A stretch of 64,000 nucleotides of DNA from assembly GCA_903850425.1 (NCBI GenBank), contig CAINLR010000027.1, positions 1 to 64,000 on the forward strand. Direction: 5' to 3'. Positions within the stretch are counted from its first letter, which is position 1. Each line of letters opens with the position of its first letter. Shown here piece after piece: positions 35,869-44,480 of the stretch. Under the pieces are notes generated by a model. The model saw only the letters and a program-made list of their open reading frames with translations. It made no database searches and was not told the origin of the DNA. The DNA comes from an uncultured Verrucomicrobia subdivision 3 bacterium. GTDB lineage: Bacteria; Verrucomicrobiota; Verrucomicrobiia; Limisphaerales; UBA11358. Made by a program: the position numbers and the translations under genes.

Positions 35869-36978
35869 TCAATGCTCTTTTTCCGCCTCGGCTTCGAGTT
35901 CAAACAGCAGGTCATCCCGGCAGACATCACATTGCGCGGAGACCACCGGCATGGCCGTCAACCGGTTCGCGGCGAGCCATTCGGCGAACACGCCGGCATC
36001 GGTCGCGTGGCGAAAATACGCCGTGGCGCGCGTGAGGTCGGCGAAGCTGAATCCGCGCGCATGGAGAATCTCCTCCACCACGTCCATCGTCAACGCCACT
36101 TGTTTGCGGACATCATCCACCCACACGGTTTTTCCTCCGGGCGCAATGCTCGCCGTGCCGGAAATGTGCAGCCGTCGGCCGGCTGGCGAAGCGAGTTCCA
36201 TCGCGCGGCTAAACGAGCTGCCGTAGGCGGGCGCGGGGCATTGCAGCGGCGAGGCGACTTCCTGAGCGCGCACAATTTTTTCAAGCGGACGAAAGGCCAG
36301 CGCCGCCAGCGCGAGCGCCGCGCCGGCAGGATTCTTTGCACCCACGCCGGTGCTGGCGGGCAGCGAGCCGGTGCGAAATTTCACGCCGGAATAAATTTTT
36401 GTGCGCGCCTGATTGAAGTCGTCATACCACGCCAAAATATTTTCGAGAAAGAACCACGTCCGCACCGTATCGGCGAGTTCGAAGCCCGCCGCCGCCAGAA
36501 TTTTTTGCAAATCTTCCAGGGTTTGCCGGGTCTGCTCCGCGCGGGAAAGCGTCTTGTCGTTTGGCGAAAGGCCGCCGACGAAGCATTGCTGCGCGCCGCC
36601 TTCCGTGAACACCGACCCCACGATGCGCCCGCCAAAGGTGACGCGCTCCACCGCGCCGGTGAAAGCGTGAACTTGCATTCCCGCGATCGGACCGCCATCG
36701 CAGGCCGCGCCTTCCACCCACGTCACCGGCCAGTCCACGCGCCCATAAAATTTCTGGAGCGCGGCGGTGGCGGCGGCGCGGGCGCGAACGTGGCCAAACC
36801 CCAGCAGGTGCAGCGGCGCGGCGTCTTGTTCAAGCCATTGCCGGGCGAGGCGGTGGCATAAATCGCCGATGCCTTCACCGGGCTGGGGCGTGACCGTGAA
36901 AGAAAATTGCCGAACGGATTCGCCTGGCCTTTCCACCAAAGGAAGGCCATCTGGGTTTGAGACGAGTAACGACATCAC
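35869..36978 (-). CDS. RidA/YjgF-superfamily protein, chorismatase (FkbO/Hyg5)-like
   Basis: The protein has 369 residues with no signal peptide. The N-terminal half reads LLGFGHVRARAAATAALQKF and VDWPVTWVEGAACDGGPIAG; the C-terminal half (about 240-365) reads GRRLHISGTASIAPGGKTVW, VDDVRKQVALTMDVVEEILH and DLTRATAYFRHATDAGVFAE, a RidA-like trimeric fold. Two RidA-like halves in one chain is the layout of FkbO/Hyg5/XanB2 chorismate-lysing enzymes, which give hydroxybenzoate or dihydroxycyclohexadiene products. No chorismate pathway gene is nearby. A plain RidA-type protein is the alternative. Confidence 0.65.
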   Translation of the reverse strand: MMSLLVSNPDGLPLVERPGESVRQFSFTVTPQPGEGIGDLCHRLARQWLEQDAAPLHLLGFGHVRARAAATAALQKFYGRVDWPVTWVEGAACDGGPIAGMQVHAFTGAVERVTFGGRIVGSVFTEGGAQQCFVGGLSPNDKTLSRAEQTRQTLEDLQKILAAAGFELADTVRTWFFLENILAWYDDFNQARTKIYSGVKFRTGSLPASTGVGAKNPAGAALALAALAFRPLEKIVRAQEVASPLQCPAPAYGSSFSRAMELASPAGRRLHISGTASIAPGGKTVWVDDVRKQVALTMDVVEEILHARGFSFADLTRATAYFRHATDAGVFAEWLAANRLTAMPVVSAQCDVCRDDLLFELEAEAEKEH

Positions 36979-37136
36979 GGGTCTTGACGCTGAGGTGGCG
37001 ACATTAGTTACAAAGCCGCCGGCACCGAGTTAAATCATTTATTTTGTTCCCAACTCAAATTTGGCGGGCACGCAACAGAATTTGCGGTCGATGATTTATG
37101 AAGCCTTTGCCACGGGCGGCGCGTCTGTAGGAGCAG

Positions 37137-38726
37137 ATGAACCTGTGCGCTGGAAATTTTTCCGCGAGCATCACCCGCTGGGTGAGACTCCTGGTCTTGG
37201 TGTCCGCCGTCCGTGCTTTCGGTGGCACGCCCTTTGAAAGCGCGGCGACGCTGACGCCGCAGGGAAAAATTGACGACTTGGTTTTTGCACGCTTGCAGAA
37301 ATTGAACATCACGCCGGCCCACCTCAGTTCCGATGCGGTATTTGTGCGGCGCATTTATCTGGATGTGATCGGCACCCTGCCCACGGCCACGGAAGCCCAA
37401 CAGTTCATCCTCGACCGCAATCCCGACAAACGCCGCGTGCTGATTGACCGGTTGCTGGCGCGCGACGAATTTGCGGATTATCTGGCGCTGAAATGGAGTG
37501 ATCTGCTCCGCATCAAGGCCGAGTTTCCCATCAACCTCTGGCCCAACGCGGCGCAGTCTTATTACCGCTGGGTGCGCGACGCCCTCCGCGACAACAAACC
37601 CTGCGACCAGTTCGCCCGCGAACTGCTCACCGCCAGCGGCAGCAATTTTGAAAACCCGCCGGTTAATTTTTATCGCGCGATGCAAAACCGGACGCCCGCC
37701 GGCATTGCGCAGACCGTGGCGCTGACATTTCTCGGCGAACGCGCGGAGCGCTGGCCGTCCAACGACCTCGCCAAGCTCGCAATTTTTTTTGCCAACGTCG
37801 GCTACAAAACCACCGCCGAGTGGAAGGAGGAAGTTGTTTTCTTCAATCCCGCCGCGACCAATGCCGGCGCGCTGAACGGCTCGCCGCTTGAAGCGGTTTT
37901 GCCCGACGGCGCGAGGGCAAAGCTTTCACCCGACCAGGATCCGCGCGCCGGGTTCGCCAACTGGCTGGTGAAGAATCCGCAGTTCGCGCGCCACCTCGCC
38001 AACCGCGCGTGGGGATGGCTGCTGGGTCGCGGCATCGTCCACGAGGCCGATGATTTCCGCGCGGACAATGCGCCGAGCAACCCGGAACTGCTCGCTTATC
38101 TCGAACAGGAACTGGTTTCATCCGGCTACGATTTCAAGCAGCTCTACCGGCAGATTCTCAATTCCAAAACCTACCAGCTCGCCTCGATTCCGCAGAGCAC
38201 CAGTGCGGCGGCGGCGGCGAATTTTGCGTTTTATCCGCTGCGACGGATGGATGCGGAAGTGTTGATTGACGCGCTGGATCAGCTCACCGGCGCGACCGAA
38301 AAATATTCCAGCCCAATTCCTGAACCTTACACGTTTATTCCCGACAACCTGCGTTCCATCGCCTTGCCCGATGGTAGCATCAGCAGCCCGTTTCTGGAAT
38401 TGTTCGGGCGCCCCGCGCGCGACACCGGGCAGGATTCCGAGCGCAACAACCACCTCACCGCCGCGCAAAAACTGTGCCTGCTCAACTCCAGCCAGATGCA
38501 GAAAAAAATCGAATCGTCCCGGATGATTGAATTTCAAACCTCCTCCAACCGCGCGCCGGCGGACATCGCCACGGGGATGTATCTGGGCATCCTGTCGCGG
38601 TTTCCCACGGCGGAGGAAATCAAGACGACGCAGGATTATTTTCAATCCGGCATCGGCAAGCGGCAGGCCGCCGTGGATCTGGCGTGGGCGCTGATGAACA
38701 GCACGGAATTTCTCTACCGGCATTGA
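37137..38726 (+). CDS. DUF1549/DUF1553 protein of the planctomycete-type trio
   Basis: The protein has 529 residues with a signal-like start (RWVRLLVLVSAVRAFGG). DUF1549 part: KIDDLVFARLQKLNITPAHL, FVRRIYLDVIGTLPTATEAQ. DUF1553 part: KLAIFFANVGYKTTAEWKEE, VKNPQFARHLANRAWGWLLG, RQILNSKTYQLASIPQ and a C-terminal RFPTAEEIKTTQDYFQSGIG. No CxxCH haem motif is present, so it lacks the cytochrome c domain often fused to this family. Same strand, 16 bp before the DUF1501 gene. Function unknown; members are exported and often adjacent to DUF1501 genes. Confidence 0.85.
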   Translation: MNLCAGNFSASITRWVRLLVLVSAVRAFGGTPFESAATLTPQGKIDDLVFARLQKLNITPAHLSSDAVFVRRIYLDVIGTLPTATEAQQFILDRNPDKRRVLIDRLLARDEFADYLALKWSDLLRIKAEFPINLWPNAAQSYYRWVRDALRDNKPCDQFARELLTASGSNFENPPVNFYRAMQNRTPAGIAQTVALTFLGERAERWPSNDLAKLAIFFANVGYKTTAEWKEEVVFFNPAATNAGALNGSPLEAVLPDGARAKLSPDQDPRAGFANWLVKNPQFARHLANRAWGWLLGRGIVHEADDFRADNAPSNPELLAYLEQELVSSGYDFKQLYRQILNSKTYQLASIPQSTSAAAAANFAFYPLRRMDAEVLIDALDQLTGATEKYSSPIPEPYTFIPDNLRSIALPDGSISSPFLELFGRPARDTGQDSERNNHLTAAQKLCLLNSSQMQKKIESSRMIEFQTSSNRAPADIATGMYLGILSRFPTAEEIKTTQDYFQSGIGKRQAAVDLAWALMNSTEFLYRH

Positions 38727-38742
38727 ATCCAAACTAAAAATT

Positions 38743-40098
38743 ATGAGTGCATTTCATTTTGATTTTGAAAAACAGCGGCCGCGCCTCAGCCGGCGCGAGG
38801 CGATTCGCCGCGCCATGTTTGCCGCCAGCGGGCTGGTGCTGGCAAATCATTTGTCGTTCAAAGCCTTTGCCGCGCCGAGCACTCCCCGCGCCAAGGCGGT
38901 CATCCAAATCTGGATGTGGGGCGGGCCGTCGCACCTGGACATTTTTGATCCCAAGCCGGACGCCGGCTACGATTATTGCGGGCCGCTGAAAACGCCGATC
39001 GAGACAAACGTCGCCGGCATTCGCATCGGCGAACTGCTGCCGTCGCTCGCGAAACAGGCCGACAAGTATTCCATCATCCGCAGCATGACGCATGGCAACA
39101 ACGGCCACGAAACCGCCTCTTATCTGGTGCAGACCGGGCGGCAGCCGGGCGGGCGCCAGGTGTTTCCATCGGTCGGCGCGGTGGTGTCGCTGATGAAGGG
39201 CTACGACGCCGGTTACAAGGGGTTGGTGCCGCCTTACGTCGTGCTGACCGAGCCGCAGGGACGGTTTGACGAAGCGGGCTTTTTAGGGTCGCGCTTCAAA
39301 CCCTTCGCCACGGGCGGCAACCCGGCGCAACTGCCGTTCGCGGTGGAAGGGGTCGTGGCACCGGGCGTCACGGAGCAGCGCCAGAAAAGCCGCCGCGAGC
39401 TGATGCATCACCTCGACATGCTGGCGCAGACCTTGCCGGACGATCCGCAAATTGCGGCGGCCACGCAGGCGGAAAACATGGCTTACGACATGATTCTCGG
39501 CGACGGCGCGAAGGTGTTTGATCTCGCGCAGGAGAAACAGGAATTGCGCGACCGTTACGGCAAAAGCAAATTTGGCCAGTCCTGCCTCGTCGCGCGGCGG
39601 CTGGTCGAACGCGGCATTCCCTACGTCACCATCAACTACGCCGGCTGGGACACGCACAAAGGCAACTTCCAAACCATGCAACGCCAGTTGCCCGATCTGG
39701 ACAAAGGTTTCGCCACGCTGCTGCAAGATCTGGGTGAACGCGGTTTGCTCGACAGCACCATCGTCTGGTGGGGCGGCGAATTCGGCCGCACACCCAAAGT
39801 CATGTGGGAAGCGCCGTGGAATGGCGGGCGCGGCCATTACGGAAAAGTTTTTTCCGCCGTGCTCGCGGGCGGCGGCTTCAAGGGCGGACAGGTCATCGGC
39901 GCGTCTGATGCACGCGGCGAAGAGGTCAAGGAACGCCCGGTGTATCCGGTGGACCTCATCGGCAGCATCTACGCGCAAATGGGCATCGAAGCGACGGCCA
40001 AACTGCCGAATCCGCAAGGCCTGCCGACGTTCGTCCTGCCCGGCGCGGAGGACGGAATCAAATCTGCCGGGCTGCTCAAGGAAATCATGTCCGCATGA
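38743..40098 (+). CDS. DUF1501 protein, alkaline phosphatase/sulfatase fold
   Basis: The protein has 451 residues. The N-terminus PRLSRREAIRRAMFAASGLV followed by a hydrophobic run is Tat-signal-like. DUF1501 features: VIQIWMWGGPSHLDIFDPKP, SMTHGNNGHETASYLVQTGR, GIPYVTINYAGWDTHKGNFQ, LDSTIVWWGGEFGRTPK, and GRGHYGKVFSAVLAGGGFKG. The D/H-rich motifs resemble metal sites of the alkaline phosphatase superfamily, but activity is unproven. Overlaps the following gene by 4 nt (ATGA). Confidence 0.9.
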   Translation: MSAFHFDFEKQRPRLSRREAIRRAMFAASGLVLANHLSFKAFAAPSTPRAKAVIQIWMWGGPSHLDIFDPKPDAGYDYCGPLKTPIETNVAGIRIGELLPSLAKQADKYSIIRSMTHGNNGHETASYLVQTGRQPGGRQVFPSVGAVVSLMKGYDAGYKGLVPPYVVLTEPQGRFDEAGFLGSRFKPFATGGNPAQLPFAVEGVVAPGVTEQRQKSRRELMHHLDMLAQTLPDDPQIAAATQAENMAYDMILGDGAKVFDLAQEKQELRDRYGKSKFGQSCLVARRLVERGIPYVTINYAGWDTHKGNFQTMQRQLPDLDKGFATLLQDLGERGLLDSTIVWWGGEFGRTPKVMWEAPWNGGRGHYGKVFSAVLAGGGFKGGQVIGASDARGEEVKERPVYPVDLIGSIYAQMGIEATAKLPNPQGLPTFVLPGAEDGIKSAGLLKEIMSA

Positions 40099-42365
40099 AA
40101 ACCTTTCATTCCATTGCGCTGTTGCTTTTGCTGGGCGCAACCGCCTTTGCCCAGCAAGGCGGACCGCATCTGGCCTACGTTTATCCGGCCGGCGGCAAAG
40201 TCGGCGCCACGTTTCAAATCACCGTCGGCGGGCAATTCTTAATGACGGTTTCCAACGCGTTTGTCACCGGTCCGGGCGTCACGGCGACGGTGCTGGATCA
40301 TCAGCGGCCGATGAACCAGAAAGAATTCAACGAACTGCGCGACCGGCTCAAGGAGTTGCAGGATAAATTTCAGGCGACGCGCAAACGCAATGCCGGCACG
40401 AACGTCTGGACGACGGCGGACGCGACGGAGCGCGAACAAATCCGCACCAGAATTCTCAAGAACCCGCCGAACCGCACCGCGAATCCGGCGATGATTGACT
40501 CCGTAATCGTCAAAATTTCCATCGCCGCCAACGCCGCGCCGGGCGACCGCGAAATCCGTCTCGCCACGCCCAACGCGCTATCCAACCCGCTCCGCTTTTG
40601 CATCGGCACGCTGGCGGAGATCACCAAGCTCGCCGCCAAACCGGCCAATCCTGATCTCGAAAAATTCATAGAAAAAATGGGCGGCCAACCCGCGCCCGTC
40701 GGCACGCCAAAATACGAGTCGCGCATTTCGGTGCCGGCCAGCGTCAATGGCCAGATCATGCCCGGCGGCGTGGACCGCTATCATTTTCAGGCCAAGGGTG
40801 GCCAGCAACTCGTCATCGCCGCCAGCGCGCGACAGCTCATTCCGTATCTCGCCGACGCCGTGCCGGGCTGGTTCGAATCGGTGCTGACACTTTACGATGC
40901 CAAGGGCAAGGAACTGGCCAGCGAAGAGCGGTTCCACTTTCAGCCCGACCCGGTCCTTCATTTTGAAGTGCCGCGCGACGGCGAATACACCGTGGAAATT
41001 CACGATTCGATTTTTCGCGGCCGCGAGGATTTCGTCTATCGTCTGGCCATCGGCGAACTGCCATTCGTCACCGGCATTTACCCGCTCGGCGGCAAAGCGG
41101 GCGAAAAAACGTCCGTTGCCCTGACCGGTTGGAACCTGCCCGAAAAGTCGCTTTCATTCGACGGCGCTGAAACCGGCATCGTTTCCCTGAGCGGAAAATT
41201 TATCAATGCCGTTCCCTTTGCGGTGGACGATCTGCCGGAAGTGTCCGAGCGCGAGTCAAATCATACCGTGGAAACGGCGCAGGCATTGACGCTGCCGGTC
41301 ATCGTCAACGGTCACATTGGTAAACCGGGTGAGCGCGATGTGTTCCAACTCACCGGCCATGCCGGGCAACAGATTGTGGCGGAAATTTTCGCGCGCCGGC
41401 TGAATTCGCCGCTGGATTCGTTTTTACGGCTGACCGATGCGGACGGAAAACAAATCGCGTTCAATGACGACTTCGAAGACAAGGGTTCCGGCCTAAACAC
41501 GCATCACGCTGATTCGTATCTCACGGCCACGCTGCCGGCGGACGGAACTTATTTCATCCACCTCACCGACACGCAGGGGAAAGGCGGGCCGGACTTCGCG
41601 TTTCGGCTGCGGGTCAGCGAACCGCAGCCGGATTTTGCGCTGCGCGTCGTGCCCTCGAGCCTCAGCCTGCGCGCCGGCCTGAGTGCGCCGCTGACGGTGT
41701 TCGCCGTGCGCCGGGACGGTTTCACCAATGCGATCACGTTGGCATTAAAAGATGCGCCGGCCGGTTTTTCCTTGAGCGGGGCGCGCATCGCGGAAGGCAA
41801 GGACAAGGCGCAGTTCACCGTCAAAGCCCCGCCGCAGTCGTCGGAAAATATCGTCGCTTTGGCCGTCGTAGGGCAGGCCGTGATCGCGGGCAAAACGATC
41901 ACGCGCGACGCCGTGCCGGCCGAAGACATGATGCAGGCCTTCCTCTACCGCCATCTGGTGCCGTCGCAAGAACTCGCCGTGACGGTGGCCGGCCAGCAGC
42001 GTTGGTTTATGCGCGACGCGTTCAAAATCCTCAGCGCCACGCCGGTGAAGCTTTCGCCGGGCGGCGCGGCGCGGGTGCGCGTGAGCGCGCCGCCGGGAAA
42101 TTTTTCTGAGCGCTTCAAACTGGAACTGGACAACGCGCCGGAAGGAATTTCGCTGACGAGCGTTGCCGCCATTCCCGCCGGTCTGGAACTGGTGTTCCAA
42201 TGCGATGCGGAAAAAATGAAGCCGGGAGCCACGGGCAATTTGATTTGCGATGTCGTGCCGAAAAATCAGGAACCGGCTGCCAATCCGAAGAAGCCAGGCA
42301 ACCAGCCGAAACGCGCGGCGGCGGCCACGTTGCCCGCCATTCCGTTCACGGTTTTGGCGGAATGA
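40095..42365 (+). CDS. Secreted pre-peptidase C-terminal domain protein
   Basis: The protein has 756 residues with a signal peptide (SIALLLLLGATAFAQ). Several PPC-type beta-sandwich units are visible: PGGVDRYHFQAKGGQQLVIA (about 220), KPGERDVFQLTGHAGQQIVA (about 410), each followed by LDSFLRLTDADG-like and PADGTYFIHLTDT-like segments. An Ig-like part reads YVYPAGGKVGATFQITVGGQ near the start. The Lys/Pro-rich C-terminus ends AAATLPAIPFTVLAE. No enzyme domain; likely a surface adhesin or binding partner of the DUF1549/DUF1501 products. Third gene of the trio. Confidence 0.85.
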   Translation: MKTFHSIALLLLLGATAFAQQGGPHLAYVYPAGGKVGATFQITVGGQFLMTVSNAFVTGPGVTATVLDHQRPMNQKEFNELRDRLKELQDKFQATRKRNAGTNVWTTADATEREQIRTRILKNPPNRTANPAMIDSVIVKISIAANAAPGDREIRLATPNALSNPLRFCIGTLAEITKLAAKPANPDLEKFIEKMGGQPAPVGTPKYESRISVPASVNGQIMPGGVDRYHFQAKGGQQLVIAASARQLIPYLADAVPGWFESVLTLYDAKGKELASEERFHFQPDPVLHFEVPRDGEYTVEIHDSIFRGREDFVYRLAIGELPFVTGIYPLGGKAGEKTSVALTGWNLPEKSLSFDGAETGIVSLSGKFINAVPFAVDDLPEVSERESNHTVETAQALTLPVIVNGHIGKPGERDVFQLTGHAGQQIVAEIFARRLNSPLDSFLRLTDADGKQIAFNDDFEDKGSGLNTHHADSYLTATLPADGTYFIHLTDTQGKGGPDFAFRLRVSEPQPDFALRVVPSSLSLRAGLSAPLTVFAVRRDGFTNAITLALKDAPAGFSLSGARIAEGKDKAQFTVKAPPQSSENIVALAVVGQAVIAGKTITRDAVPAEDMMQAFLYRHLVPSQELAVTVAGQQRWFMRDAFKILSATPVKLSPGGAARVRVSAPPGNFSERFKLELDNAPEGISLTSVAAIPAGLELVFQCDAEKMKPGATGNLICDVVPKNQEPAANPKKPGNQPKRAAAATLPAIPFTVLAE

Positions 42366-42434
42366 TCCGCATTTTTCAAACCAGGCGATTCGCCCAACCG
42401 GCCTTTTCGCCGGCAACCAGAGCAGCCTGAAATA

Positions 42435-42923
42435 TTATCGCCTCACGGAAGCGAGCAGCACGGCGGCGATTTTTTCCAAGCCCGCCTGGTCGTCCGCGTC
42501 AAAGCGGTTGAGTTTGGGACTGTCGAGATCCAGCACGCCGAGCAACTGGCCGGCCGGCACGAGCGGCACGACGATTTCCGACTGCGACGCCGGATCGCAT
42601 GCGATGTGGCCGGGAAATCTATGAACATCCGGCACCAGCATGGTTGTTCGCATCGTGGCCGCCGTGCCGCAAACTCCTTTGCCAAGTTGGATCCGCACAC
42701 ACGCGGGTTTGCCTTGGAAGGGGCCGAGCACGAGCTGCCCGTCCACGAGCCGGTAAAAGCCCGCCCAGTTCAAATCCGGCAGCGCGTGCCAGAGCAGCGC
42801 GGCGGTGTTGGCGCAGTTGGCAATGAAGTCGCGCTCGCCATGCAGCAGCGCGCGGAGCTGCGTTTCCAACGCGGCGTAAGTCTGCGCCTTGCTGGTAAAA
42901 AGGTGCGGTTTAAGTTCGAACAT
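42435..42923 (-). CDS. msrC: Free methionine-(R)-sulfoxide reductase
   Basis: The protein has 162 residues forming one GAF domain. The three redox cysteines, Cys75, Cys85 and Cys109 (in ACVRIQLGKGVCGTA and HIACDPAS), have exactly the spacing 10/24 of the fRMsr family (Cys84/94/118 in E. coli). The rest fits: NWAGFYRLVDGQLVLGPFQG, SEIVVPLVPAGQLLGVLDLD. Reduces free methionine-R-sulfoxide using thioredoxin. Cytoplasmic; divergent from the recombinase gene 53 bp away, and convergent with the PPC gene. Confidence 0.93.
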   Translation of the reverse strand: MFELKPHLFTSKAQTYAALETQLRALLHGERDFIANCANTAALLWHALPDLNWAGFYRLVDGQLVLGPFQGKPACVRIQLGKGVCGTAATMRTTMLVPDVHRFPGHIACDPASQSEIVVPLVPAGQLLGVLDLDSPKLNRFDADDQAGLEKIAAVLLASVRR

Positions 42924-42976
42924 GGGGGCAATTTGTCTTGGCGGAGCAAGGGGAACAAGCGTGATTTTTTGCGGAC

Positions 42977-43993
42977 TTGGATTACGCTGGCCACAACGTG
43001 CAAACCCTCGTGGAAGATTTTCTGCAATACCTGCGCCACGAGCGCGGGCAGTCGGACAACACGGCGAAGACTTACGCCGCGCTGCTCGGCAAATTCACCG
43101 CGTGGGCGGCGCGGCAGAATGTCACGGACTGGCACACGGTGGACCTGAAGCATCTCATGGCGTTCCTGCAATTCGAGCGGATGCGGAACGTGCTGCCGGC
43201 GGGACGAGGAGCGTCTGCGACGAGCCAGGAAGATAACGTGGCGGACCCCTCCCCTTTTTCCGCTCCTCGCGGAGCGGAGAGGGAGGCCGGACGCCGGTTG
43301 AGCGGCGAGAGTGTTTATCTAGAAATCGCGGCGCTGCGGGCGTTCTACAAATTTGCCGAAAATGAAAAGCTGCTGCCGGCGAACCTGGCGGAAAATCTTT
43401 CGCTGCCGCGCCGGTGGCAGCGGTTGCCCAAGGCGTTGTCGGACGATGAAATCAAACAATTGCTCGTGCCGGAGCGGCCGGAGACAAAAGAAAATTTGTG
43501 TGATCAGGCGATTCTGGAACTGGCTTACGCTTCCGGCCTGCGCTTGTCTGAATTGAAAAACCTGCGGCTGGAGCAACTGCATCTCGACGCGGGATTCATC
43601 AATGTCATCGGCAAGGGCAACAAGGAGCGCGTGGTGCCGGTGGGGCGAACAGCGGTTGCAGCGTTGAATCGTTACCTCGAAGCCGGGCGGCCAAAACTCG
43701 TCACGCCCAAATCGCCGGCGAACGTGTTCCTGACCAAGCGCGGCACGCCGTTCGCGGCGGTGACGTTGTGGTTACACATCAAGAACCGGGTCGCCCGCGC
43801 CGGCGTGGCGCGCAACATCACGCCCCACATGCTGCGGCACAGTTTCGCGACGCATCTGCTGGAGCATGGCGCGGACTTGCGGGTGATTCAGGAATTGCTC
43901 GGCCACGCGAACATCAGCACGACGGAGGTTTACACGCACGTCACGGGCAACCGGCTGCGGGAGATTCACCGGAAGTTTCATCCGCGAGCGTGA
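42977..43993 (+). CDS. Tyrosine recombinase (XerC/XerD-type) with repeat-derived insertion
   Basis: The protein has 338 residues from a TTG at 42977; a GTG at 42998 is an alternative. The SAM-like N-terminal domain begins VEDFLQYLRHERGQSDNTAK. Catalytic residues are all present: Arg189 (ASGLRLSEL), Lys213 (GKGNKERVV), His284-Arg287 (HMLRH), His310 (LLGHANIST) and the nucleophile Tyr319 (EVYTH). Residues about 72-106, between ERMRN and RRLSGESVY, are extra compared with typical XerC/D and are encoded by a repeat-like stretch (43190-43294). Likely resolves chromosome dimers, but may be one of several Xer-like genes. Confidence 0.9.
   Translation: MDYAGHNVQTLVEDFLQYLRHERGQSDNTAKTYAALLGKFTAWAARQNVTDWHTVDLKHLMAFLQFERMRNVLPAGRGASATSQEDNVADPSPFSAPRGAEREAGRRLSGESVYLEIAALRAFYKFAENEKLLPANLAENLSLPRRWQRLPKALSDDEIKQLLVPERPETKENLCDQAILELAYASGLRLSELKNLRLEQLHLDAGFINVIGKGNKERVVPVGRTAVAALNRYLEAGRPKLVTPKSPANVFLTKRGTPFAAVTLWLHIKNRVARAGVARNITPHMLRHSFATHLLEHGADLRVIQELLGHANISTTEVYTHVTGNRLREIHRKFHPRA
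43190..43294. repeat. Palindromic repeat inserted in frame in the recombinase gene
   Basis: About 105 bp starting CTGCCGGCGGGACGAGGAGC. It contains a hairpin with CCGCTCC (43260-43266) and GGAGCGG (43271-43277) arms around TCGC, flanked by CCTCCCC- and GAGGGAGG-type sequence. A similar CCTTCTCCCCTCGGAGTGGA stretch occurs in the gap before fabD (about 47304). The insert keeps the frame. Confidence 0.65.
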
Positions 43994-43994
43994 A

Positions 43995-44066
43995 GTGGGA
44001 CAGGCAGCTTGCCTGTCCAGTGCAACGACAGAACCAATAACACGACAGGCAAGACGCCTGTCCCAC
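43995..44066. repeat. Inverted repeat between converging genes
   Basis: The outer arms GTGGGACAGGC (43995-44005) and GCCTGTCCCAC (44056-44066) are perfectly complementary over 11 bp. Internally there are further GCCTGTC/GACAGGC copies (around 44011 and 44044). It fills the 75-bp gap between the recombinase end and the Dabb gene end and could act as a bidirectional terminator; no T-tract is visible. Confidence 0.7.
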
Positions 44067-44068
44067 TC

Positions 44069-44368
44069 CTACTCAAAATCGTAGATGAGTGCTTTCTGGC
44101 AAGTGGGCTTGAAAACTTTTTCCACGAACTCGAGGTGCTGCGGGTGGATTTGATACGCCTGCTCGGCCTGCTTGCTCGTGAACACCAAGTTCAGCGCGAC
44201 TTGATACGTCTGGTCCACGACCGGGCGCGGGCTGGGCGACATTTTGCCGACGTGAAATTGCAGCAGGCCGGGAATGGCGCGCAGATATTTGTTCGCGCCG
44301 GCAACCAGCTCGTCGGCTGCGTGCGGCAGCGATGGGTTGGTCCAGAAAATGACGATGTGTGAAAACAT
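44069..44368 (-). CDS. Dabb-domain (stress-responsive alpha/beta barrel) protein
   Basis: The protein has 99 residues from the ATG at 44368, where the conserved FSHIVIFW begins; the longer frame to 44473 adds nothing recognisable. Further features: LRAIPGLLQFHVGKMSPSP, TYQVALNLVFTSKQAEQAY, HPQHLEFVEKVFKP. Ferredoxin-like dimeric barrel, cytoplasmic, function usually unknown. It is convergent with the recombinase gene and divergent from the amidase. Confidence 0.85.
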   Translation of the reverse strand: MFSHIVIFWTNPSLPHAADELVAGANKYLRAIPGLLQFHVGKMSPSPRPVVDQTYQVALNLVFTSKQAEQAYQIHPQHLEFVEKVFKPTCQKALIYDFE

Positions 44369-44480
44369 AATTTTGTGTTGCGCCAAGTTTCTTCGGAACG
44401 CCGCCGAGCGCAAGCAAGGAATTTGCAGTCTGGCGCGCAACCCATTTGCCGCCGCGTCCGTTTGATGGGACACTCAGGCC

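Noticed and set aside
42977-43993. Phage or integrative-element integrase with attachment sites
   Set aside because: Size and motifs fit a chromosomal XerC/D type, neighbours are housekeeping genes, and no tRNA or direct-repeat attachment sites were seen.
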